64,000 nt of DNA, from the NCBI RefSeq assembly GCF_030813505.1, contig NZ_JAUSUE010000006.1; one strand, 5' to 3'. Made by a program: the position numbers and the translations under genes. This document shows, piece by piece, positions 52,417-58,693 of the stretch. Numbering within the stretch: the first letter of the stretch is position 1; each line of letters starts with the position of its first letter. The notes below the pieces were generated by a model. The model did not search any database, had not been told where the DNA came from, and saw only the letters and a list, made by a program, of their open reading frames with translations. Origin of the DNA: Pectinatus haikarae (lineage in GTDB: Bacteria > Bacillota > Negativicutes > Selenomonadales > Selenomonadaceae).

Positions 52417-53922
52417 GTGGCATATTTTTTTGAAGAACCGTCTCATACCTTTGGCGAATATCTGTTAGTCCCAGGTTATTCATCAGATAGATGTATCCCT
52501 GTGAATGTTTCACTTCAAACCCCGTTGGTAAAATTTAAAAAGGGGGAAGAGTCAAAAATAAAGATTAATATACCCATGACATCGGCTATAATGCAGGCTG
52601 TATCAGATGATACAATGGCTATTGCACTTGCTAAAGAAGGCGGTGTTTCTTTTATATTCGGATCTCAGTCGATAGAACAGCAGGCAGAGATGGTTTCCCG
52701 CGTGAAAAATTATAAATCCGGTTTTGTAAGCAGTGATTCCAATATTAAACCGACTACCACTCTCGGTGAAATATTGGAACTTAAAGATGAGACCGGTCAT
52801 TCCACTATGGCTGTGACGGATGATGGCACAGCTACGGGAAAACTGGTAGGGATAGTTACCAGCCGCGATTATCGCATCACACGTATGTCTATGGACCAAA
52901 CTGCGGAAGAATTTATGACACCATTTGCTAAACTGGTTTATGCAGATGCTGATACCACGAATTTGTCGCAGGCTAATGATATGATATGGGACAATAAATT
53001 GAATATGCTGCCGCTGGTAGATAAAAATCAGCGTCTGCGTTATATGGTTTTTCGTAAAGATTATACAGATAACAAACAAAACAGAAATGAAGTTATCGAT
53101 AACAAAAAACGTTATCTTGTCGGCGCGGGTATCAATACGCGCGACTACGCAGAACGTGTACCGGCTTTGCTGAATGCTGGTGCTGATGTTCTTTGTATAG
53201 ACTCATCAGAGGGATTCAGTGAATGGCAGAGTATCACGTTAAAGTATATACATGAGGAATTCGGTGACGATGTCAAGGTCGGTGCGGGAAATGTTGTTGA
53301 TGCGGAAGGTTTCAGATTTCTCGCCGAAGCGGGAGCAGATTTTATTAAAGTTGGCATCGGCGGCGGGTCAATATGTATTACACGTGAAACCAAGGGGATC
53401 GGCCGCGGACAAGCGACGGCTGTTATTGACGTCGCCAAGGCCAGGGATGAATATTATAGAGAAACCGGTGTCTATATACCTATCTGCTCAGATGGCGGCA
53501 TTGTTCATGATTATCATATGACGCTGGCGTTGGCTATGGGTGCAGATTTTATGATGCTTGGCAGATATTTTTCACGGTTTGATGAAAGTCCTACCAATCG
53601 TGTACGTATAAATGGTACGTACTTAAAGGAATACTGGGGTGAAGGCTCAAATAGGGCCCGCAACTGGCAGCGCTATGATATGGGTGGTGATAAAAAATTA
53701 TCTTTTGAAGAAGGCGTTGACTCATATGTGCCATATGCAGGTTCCTTAAAAGATAATGTTGAACTTTCTCTGAGTAAAATGAGGTCTACCATGTGCAACT
53801 GCGGTGCTTTGACGATAAAGGAATTTCAACAAAAATCAAAGCTGACATTGGTTTCTTCAACTAGCATAGTCGAGGGCGGTTCACATGATGTTATTCTGAA
53901 GGATAAATTTTCTCACGAATAA
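52417..53922 (+). CDS. guaB: IMP dehydrogenase, Tritrichomonas-like type
   Basis: A 501-residue enzyme oxidising IMP to XMP, the committed step to GMP. The TIM barrel has IPMTSAIMQAVSDDTMAIALAKEGG-type opening, DVLCIDSSEGFSEW, and the catalytic loop GIGGGSICITRE with Cys320. A CBS pair sits at about 110-215. The flap has RNWQRYDMGG (Arg419-Tyr420 dyad) and EEGVDSYVPYAGSLKDNV. From memory, the N-terminus (EPSHTFGEYLLVPG), FGSQSIE and the flap closely follow IMPDH of the protist Tritrichomonas foetus rather than B. subtilis GuaB. GTG start with AAAAGGAG upstream. Terminator at 53965. Confidence 0.93.
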   Translation: MAYFFEEPSHTFGEYLLVPGYSSDRCIPVNVSLQTPLVKFKKGEESKIKINIPMTSAIMQAVSDDTMAIALAKEGGVSFIFGSQSIEQQAEMVSRVKNYKSGFVSSDSNIKPTTTLGEILELKDETGHSTMAVTDDGTATGKLVGIVTSRDYRITRMSMDQTAEEFMTPFAKLVYADADTTNLSQANDMIWDNKLNMLPLVDKNQRLRYMVFRKDYTDNKQNRNEVIDNKKRYLVGAGINTRDYAERVPALLNAGADVLCIDSSEGFSEWQSITLKYIHEEFGDDVKVGAGNVVDAEGFRFLAEAGADFIKVGIGGGSICITRETKGIGRGQATAVIDVAKARDEYYRETGVYIPICSDGGIVHDYHMTLALAMGADFMMLGRYFSRFDESPTNRVRINGTYLKEYWGEGSNRARNWQRYDMGGDKKLSFEEGVDSYVPYAGSLKDNVELSLSKMRSTMCNCGALTIKEFQQKSKLTLVSSTSIVEGGSHDVILKDKFSHE

Positions 53923-53964
53923 TTCAGGAAAATGCTAATGATCAATAATTAATGGTATAATAAA

Positions 53965-53998
53965 AACAGCCATTGCGTTCTGGCAATGGCTGTTTTTT
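53965..53998 (+). terminator. terminator between guaB and thyX
   Basis: AACAGCCATTGC (53965-53976) with GCAATGGCTGTT (53983-53994), then a T run. A TATAAT (about 53956-53961) directly precedes it, so it could also be a promoter-proximal hairpin for thyX. No good -35 box was found. Confidence 0.85.
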
Positions 53999-54013
53999 AA
54001 ATGGAGGCCGAAG

Positions 54014-54700
54014 ATGAAAGTAAAGCTCATAAAATATACATCTGAACCGGAACGGACAGTGGCGATGGCGGCGCGATTGTGTTATTCACCGGTGGGAGCC
54101 GAAGAGCTGGCAGAAAAGATGAGTGATGGACAGGTCGAAAAGCTTGTAAAAAAAATAGTGAAAATGGGGCATGCATCAACTCTGGAACATGTTAGTTTTA
54201 CCTTTGCAATCGAAGGAATATCGCGTGTTCTGACTCATCAGCTTGTGAGACATCGCATTGCCTCATATTCACAGCAGTCTCAACGCTATGTTGCTGAACA
54301 TGATTTTGAATATATACTGCCTCCGTCTATCCAAAAAAATGAAACGGCAGCAAAAAAATTTACTGATCTGATGCAAAAAATAAGGACAGCGTATGATGAA
54401 TTAACACAAATGGGCATACCGAAAGAGGACGCCCGCTATGTTTTGGCGAATGCCGCAGAAACTAAGATAGTAGTTACTTTCAATGCAAGATCGCTGCAGC
54501 ATTTTTTTTCTTTGCGCTGCTGTCATCGTGCTCAGTGGGAGATAAGAGCTATGGCCTATATGATGTTGAAAGAGGTAAAGAATGCGGCGCCTCTGCTTTT
54601 TAAAAATGCAGGGGCCTCGTGTGTTGCTACAGGAGTGTGCCCGGAGGGCGATATGACCTGTGGTATGTTTGACGAAATGATAAAATTACGTGAAGAATAA
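54014..54700 (+). CDS. thyX: FAD-dependent thymidylate synthase ThyX
   Basis: A 228-residue flavoenzyme converting dUMP to dTMP with methylenetetrahydrofolate and NADPH. The signature RHR-x7-S is RHRIASYSQQS near residue 80, preceded by MGHASTLEHVSFTFAIEG. FNARSLQHFFSLRCC forms the nucleotide site. AUG with GGAGG upstream. It implies this organism makes dTMP without relying on ThyA alone. Confidence 0.95.
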   Translation: MKVKLIKYTSEPERTVAMAARLCYSPVGAEELAEKMSDGQVEKLVKKIVKMGHASTLEHVSFTFAIEGISRVLTHQLVRHRIASYSQQSQRYVAEHDFEYILPPSIQKNETAAKKFTDLMQKIRTAYDELTQMGIPKEDARYVLANAAETKIVVTFNARSLQHFFSLRCCHRAQWEIRAMAYMMLKEVKNAAPLLFKNAGASCVATGVCPEGDMTCGMFDEMIKLREE

Positions 54701-54715
54701 TGAATGGAGAAAAAG

Positions 54716-55633
54716 ATGCCTTTTAATAAAAAAAACTCATCGAGTATAAAAAAGAAAAGCACAGGATCTGCAGAGTCTTTTGGCAGAAGAAAAAATACTA
54801 AAACTAAGGACCGGGAGGAAAGAAAATTCACTGGCAGGACCGCTAAATTCAGAGATGCTCAAAAAACGGCAGAAGCTTCTGAACAGACACAAGAAATTTC
54901 TCCGGATATAATTGCCGGGCGTAATGCCGTAAGAGAGGCTTTGAAAAGCGGCAGACATATTAATAAAATACTGACGGCAGAAAATGCGCATGGCGGTTCA
55001 ATGCAGGAAATAATATCAATGGCGAGAAATTCCAGAGTTATTATTCATACTGTCAGTCAAAATAAACTTGATGCTCTTTCAGGGGCAGAACATAACCAGG
55101 GTATAATTGCATATACACCGCCTGTTGATTATGCTGAACTTGATGATGTTCTTGCCGGAATTGCCGAAAAAAATGAAGTACCGTTTTTAGTTTTGCTTGA
55201 TGAATTGGAAGATCCTCATAATTTAGGTGCTGTGCTTAGAACGGCGGATGCTGCCGGTGCACACGGAGTCATAATTTCAAAACGGCGCAGCTGTCCTCTT
55301 TCATCCACCGTTGCCAAAGTATCGGCAGGCGCCATAGAATATGTGCCGGTCGTCAGAGTGAACAATATTGCCCAGACTATTGCTGAGCTTAAGACTAAGG
55401 GGTTTTGGGTAGCCGGGGCTGATGCTTCGGGTGAGACTTTCTTTTATGATGCCAATCTGACAGGACCATTACTTATTGTAGTTGGCAGTGAAGGAAAAGG
55501 AATAGGCCAGCTTGTGCGACAATCTTGTGATTTCTTGGTAAAGATACCCATGAGGGGAAAAATAAATTCGCTCAATGCTTCTAACGCGGCGGCCATACTC
55601 ATGTATGAGGTCTTGAAGCAGCGTATGAAATAA
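54716..55633 (+). CDS. rlmB: 23S rRNA (guanosine-2'-O-)-methyltransferase, TrmH/RlmB family
   Basis: A 305-residue SPOUT methyltransferase. A basic, low-complexity N-terminal tail of about 65 residues (Lys/Ser/Thr-rich) precedes the L30e-like substrate-binding domain (GRNAVREALKSGRHINKIL). The knotted SAM domain follows with LDELEDPHNLGAVLRTADAAG, VVGSEGKGIG and IPMRGKINSLNASNAAAI. The start at 54716 is supported by GGAG 6 nt upstream; an in-frame ATG at 54704 is not. rae1 follows by 15 nt, a conserved pair. Confidence 0.93.
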   Translation: MPFNKKNSSSIKKKSTGSAESFGRRKNTKTKDREERKFTGRTAKFRDAQKTAEASEQTQEISPDIIAGRNAVREALKSGRHINKILTAENAHGGSMQEIISMARNSRVIIHTVSQNKLDALSGAEHNQGIIAYTPPVDYAELDDVLAGIAEKNEVPFLVLLDELEDPHNLGAVLRTADAAGAHGVIISKRRSCPLSSTVAKVSAGAIEYVPVVRVNNIAQTIAELKTKGFWVAGADASGETFFYDANLTGPLLIVVGSEGKGIGQLVRQSCDFLVKIPMRGKINSLNASNAAAILMYEVLKQRMK

Positions 55634-55648
55634 GAAGGAGAATTTGGT

Positions 55649-56188
55649 ATGAACGTCAAAATGTGCGCACATCTTATTGTCGATGGATATAATGTTATAA
55701 ATTGCTGGCCGGAGCTGCTGAAGAAGAGCAATGATTTAGAACATGCCCGTGATAAGCTTATTCATATGCTAGTGGAATATGGTGCTTATGAAAAATATGA
55801 TGTTACAGTTGTGTTTGATGCTTTATATACATCTTCAGTGCAATCATTTGAGCAAATGAATGATCATTTTGAAATTGTTTATACCAAAAAGAATGAAACG
55901 GCGGACAGTTACATTGAAAGATTGGCATACGAGCTGGTTCATGAAGGCAGAGATGTATTTGTAGCTACATCTGATGGTGCGGAACAGAACGCCGTTTTGG
56001 GTGCAGGGGCATATCGTATGACTGTAAAGGAATTGAGCAAAGCAATCACTGGAGTCAGAAAAAAATTGCGTAATCGTTGTTCAAGCAGTAAACTGACTTC
56101 TGCTGCGAGAAATGAGATCGCAGATAGAATTGAACCTGCTGTATTGAAACAACTTGATATAATGCGTAAAAAACATTATGATCGGTAA
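55649..56188 (+). CDS. rae1: ribosome-associated endonuclease Rae1/YacP (NYN domain)
   Basis: A 179-residue PIN-like NYN nuclease. LIVDGYNVINCW supplies the first acidic residue, VVFDALYT and NETADSYIERL the next, and VFVATSDGAEQNAVLG the last. B. subtilis Rae1 cuts mRNA in the ribosomal A site. Adjacent to rlmB as usual. GAAGGAG before ATG. Confidence 0.9.
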   Translation: MNVKMCAHLIVDGYNVINCWPELLKKSNDLEHARDKLIHMLVEYGAYEKYDVTVVFDALYTSSVQSFEQMNDHFEIVYTKKNETADSYIERLAYELVHEGRDVFVATSDGAEQNAVLGAGAYRMTVKELSKAITGVRKKLRNRCSSSKLTSAARNEIADRIEPAVLKQLDIMRKKHYDR

Positions 56189-56314
56189 ATATCTTTTTAT
56201 CCAGTTTCAGCTTTTATTTCGGGCAGAGCACGAAGCTTATTGTCTGCAGATTTCAGCAATAGAAGAATGTTGTCTGCTGAAAAATCCGTGAATATTATTT
56301 GATTGTGCGTAGCT

Positions 56315-56336
56315 AAAGTACATCATGGTACTTTTT
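56315..56336 (+). terminator. small hairpin with T run upstream of the rimP promoter
   Basis: AAAGTAC (56315-56321) with GTACTTT (56328-56334) and a T-rich tail. Probably ends transcription coming from rlmB-rae1. Confidence 0.5.
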
Positions 56337-56376
56337 GCAGGATTTTTATTTTGCATCTAAATGTTCGGCGGCGCGG

Positions 56377-56405
56377 TTTACATTTATAATGTCTGGTGTT
56401 ATAAT
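56377..56405 (+). promoter_or_regulatory. promoter of the rimP-nusA-infB operon
   Basis: TTTACA (56377-56382), a 17-nt spacer, and TATAAT (56400-56405). Start near 56412, leader about 80 nt. Confidence 0.75.
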
Positions 56406-56434
56406 AAAAATATCAACTTCAGCATGTATTTTAG

Positions 56435-56456
56435 AGAGTGGGTGCAAACCCACTCT
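56435..56456 (+). promoter_or_regulatory. rimP (ylxS) leader hairpin with GCAA tetraloop
   Basis: AGAGTGGGT (56435-56443), GCAA (a GNRA loop), ACCCACTCT (56448-56456), then only three T. A GAGTGGG...CCCACTC hairpin before ylxS/rimP is, as I recall, widespread in Firmicutes. It may be a weak terminator or a protein-binding or processing site controlling the operon. Confidence 0.75.
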
Positions 56457-56491
56457 TTAGTATTATAGGCGTTATTATTTTAGGAGGAACA

Positions 56492-56938
56492 ATGGCCGGA
56501 CGAATTGAGATTGAAGCGGAAAAACTGGTGTTAAATTTGCTTGCGGGTACTGAATACGAATTGGTTGATCTTGAATATGTAAAGGAACGGGATTGGTATC
56601 TGCGTATTTTTATAGATAAAAAAGACGGTGTTGATCTTGATGATTGTCAGGGAGTAAGCCGTATGATTGATGACGAATTGGAAAAGAGCGGTTTATTGAA
56701 GGAAAGCTATATATTGGAAGTTTCTTCACCAGGGATTGACAGGCCGTTAAAGAAGGATAGAGATTTTGAACGGGAAATGGGAAAACAGGTTGATGTGACA
56801 GCCTATAAAAAGATAAATGGAGCAAGGGAAATTATCGGCAGACTCAGTGCTTTTTCTGCCGATGCTATAACTCTTGATGATTCGCTGATAATACCTCGTG
56901 CACAGATAGCATCAGTGCGGTTGCATATTGAGTTTTAA
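56492..56938 (+). CDS. rimP: ribosome maturation factor RimP
   Basis: A 148-residue protein for 30S subunit assembly. The N-terminal domain has GTEYELVDLEYVKERDWYLRIFID and CQGVSRMIDDELE. A C-terminal SH3-like barrel follows (VDVTAYKKINGAREIIGRL). The ATG 56492 has AGGAGG upstream; an in-frame ATG at 56438 lies in the leader hairpin and is rejected. First gene of the operon. Confidence 0.95.
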   Translation: MAGRIEIEAEKLVLNLLAGTEYELVDLEYVKERDWYLRIFIDKKDGVDLDDCQGVSRMIDDELEKSGLLKESYILEVSSPGIDRPLKKDRDFEREMGKQVDVTAYKKINGAREIIGRLSAFSADAITLDDSLIIPRAQIASVRLHIEF

Positions 56939-56960
56939 TATAATTTAGGAGGATATAGAT

Positions 56961-58070
56961 TTGGCTACCAAGAATAAAGGCTTTTTAGAAGCCTTTCGTG
57001 AAGTTGGCAAAGAAAAAGGTATAGCATTAGAAGTCCTATTTGATGCTATTGAAGCAGCACTGATTTCCGCATATAAAAGAAATTTTAATTCAGCGCAGAA
57101 TGTGAGGGTTTCGCTTGATCGCACCACAGGTGAATTTCATGTATACGCCATAAAGAATGTTGAGAGTGAAGTAAAAAATGATATCACTGATATTTCTCTG
57201 GAAGCAGCTCAAAAAATACATCCTGATTATCAGGTGGGAGATGTGATCGAAGAGGAAATCACGCCTGCCAACTTTGGACGTATTGCTGCTCAAACGGCTA
57301 AACAAGTGGTTGTACAGAGAATACGTGAAGCTGAGAGAGGTATCATTTACGAAGAATATTCCAATCGTTCTAATGATATTTTAACCGGCATAGTGCAGCG
57401 TGTTGAAGGTAAAAATGTGGTTGTTGATCTGGGCCGTACGGAAGCTATGCTTACGCCTGCGGAAAAAATTTCATCGGAACATTATACACCTAATGGACGT
57501 ATGAAATTTTATGTAGTAGAAGTCAAAAAAACCACAAAGGGGCCGCAGGTACTATTATCACGCACACATCCGGGGCTTTTAAAAAGACTTTTTGAATTGG
57601 AAGTGCCCGAAATAAGCGATGGTACTGTGGAAATAAAGTCTGTGGCAAGAGAGCCTGGAATGCGTTCTAAAATTGCTGTTTATTCAAAAGATGAGAACGT
57701 TGATCCGGTAGGATCATGTGTAGGACAAAAGGGACTTCGGGTACAGGCTGTCGTTGACGAATTGCACGGTGAAAAAATAGATATTGTTAAGTGGAATCAA
57801 GATCCGGCAAAATATATTGCAAATTCTTTAAGTCCTGCCAAAGTTATTTCTGTAGCAATAAAAGAAAATGAAAAAATATCAAAAGTGATTGTGCCGGATT
57901 ATCAACTATCTCTGGCAATTGGCAAGGAAGGTCAAAATGCACGGCTGGCTGCGAAATTAACAGGCTGGAAAATAGATATCAAGAGTGAATCGCAGGCAGT
58001 TGAAGGCGGTCTTGCTGAAGGAATGGAAATAGTCACGGTGACAGGTGAAGACTCTTTTTCAGTGGATTGA
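56961..58070 (+). CDS. nusA: transcription termination/antitermination factor NusA
   Basis: A 369-residue RNA polymerase-binding factor: N-terminal RNAP domain (ALEVLFDAIEAALISAYKRNF), S1 domain (DILTGIVQRVEGKNVVVDLG), and two KH domains (DPVGSCVGQKGLRVQAVVDELHGEKIDIVKW; LSLAIGKEGQNARLAAKLTGWKIDIKS). The acidic repeats of proteobacterial NusA are absent, as usual in Firmicutes. TTG start with GGAGG upstream. Confidence 0.97.
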   Translation: MATKNKGFLEAFREVGKEKGIALEVLFDAIEAALISAYKRNFNSAQNVRVSLDRTTGEFHVYAIKNVESEVKNDITDISLEAAQKIHPDYQVGDVIEEEITPANFGRIAAQTAKQVVVQRIREAERGIIYEEYSNRSNDILTGIVQRVEGKNVVVDLGRTEAMLTPAEKISSEHYTPNGRMKFYVVEVKKTTKGPQVLLSRTHPGLLKRLFELEVPEISDGTVEIKSVAREPGMRSKIAVYSKDENVDPVGSCVGQKGLRVQAVVDELHGEKIDIVKWNQDPAKYIANSLSPAKVISVAIKENEKISKVIVPDYQLSLAIGKEGQNARLAAKLTGWKIDIKSESQAVEGGLAEGMEIVTVTGEDSFSVD

Positions 58071-58087
58071 GGTAAAGGGGCAGATTT

Positions 58088-58366
58088 ATGACTGGCAAAA
58101 AAAAATTACCGGAACGTATGTGTGTTGGCTGCCAGCGAATTCGCAGCAAAAAAGATATGATAAGAGTAGTCAAAAACCCGGAAGGTGATTTTTCCATTGA
58201 CCGTACAGGAAAAAAATCAGGCCGCGGAGCATATATATGTGCTGATATTCAATGTTTGGAAGCGGCTATAAAAGGACATCGTTTGGAAAAATCATTTAAA
58301 AGTCCGATAGACGCTGATATATATGAAAAATTAAGGACAGGATTTTTTGACACAAATGAAGGATAA
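58088..58366 (+). CDS. ylxR: YlxR family RNA-binding protein (RnpM)
   Basis: A 92-residue basic protein with the YlxR signature PERMCVGCQRIRSKKDMIRVV and GRGAYIC. It is nucleic-acid binding; in B. subtilis the protein was renamed RnpM for an effect on RNase P. Always between nusA and ylxQ/infB. AAAGGGG upstream of ATG. Confidence 0.92.
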   Translation: MTGKKKLPERMCVGCQRIRSKKDMIRVVKNPEGDFSIDRTGKKSGRGAYICADIQCLEAAIKGHRLEKSFKSPIDADIYEKLRTGFFDTNEG

Positions 58367-58367
58367 T

Positions 58368-58670
58368 ATGCTGCAAAATTTGCTTAATTTATTAAGTATG
58401 GCATCACGTGCCAATAAGATAATCTCTGGAGATTTTGCTATAGGCAAGGCAGCGGCAGGCGGAAAAGTCAGACTGCTGCTGGTTGCCGGAGATACGGCGC
58501 AAAATACCAGTTTAGAATATAAAGAAATTGCATCTAAATATAGTATCCCGCTTATTTTTTTGACTACGACTAAGACCGATTTGGGACATTGTATCGGTAA
58601 AAATGAGCGAGCTGCGGTTGCTGTTTGCGATGAAGGTTTTATGAAAGCTGTGACTAAAATATTAAAATGA
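58368..58670 (+). CDS. ylxQ: L7Ae-family RNA-binding protein YlxQ
   Basis: A 100-residue L7Ae/L30e-like protein that binds kink-turn RNA (LLSMASRANKIISGDFAIGKAAAGGKVRLLLVAGD). ATG 58368 is chosen because AAGGA is 4-5 nt upstream; in-frame TTG 58347 and ATG 58356 are inside ylxR. It starts immediately after the ylxR stop. Confidence 0.9.
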   Translation: MLQNLLNLLSMASRANKIISGDFAIGKAAAGGKVRLLLVAGDTAQNTSLEYKEIASKYSIPLIFLTTTKTDLGHCIGKNERAAVAVCDEGFMKAVTKILK

Positions 58671-58693
58671 CATCAAATAATGGGGGTGGATCG

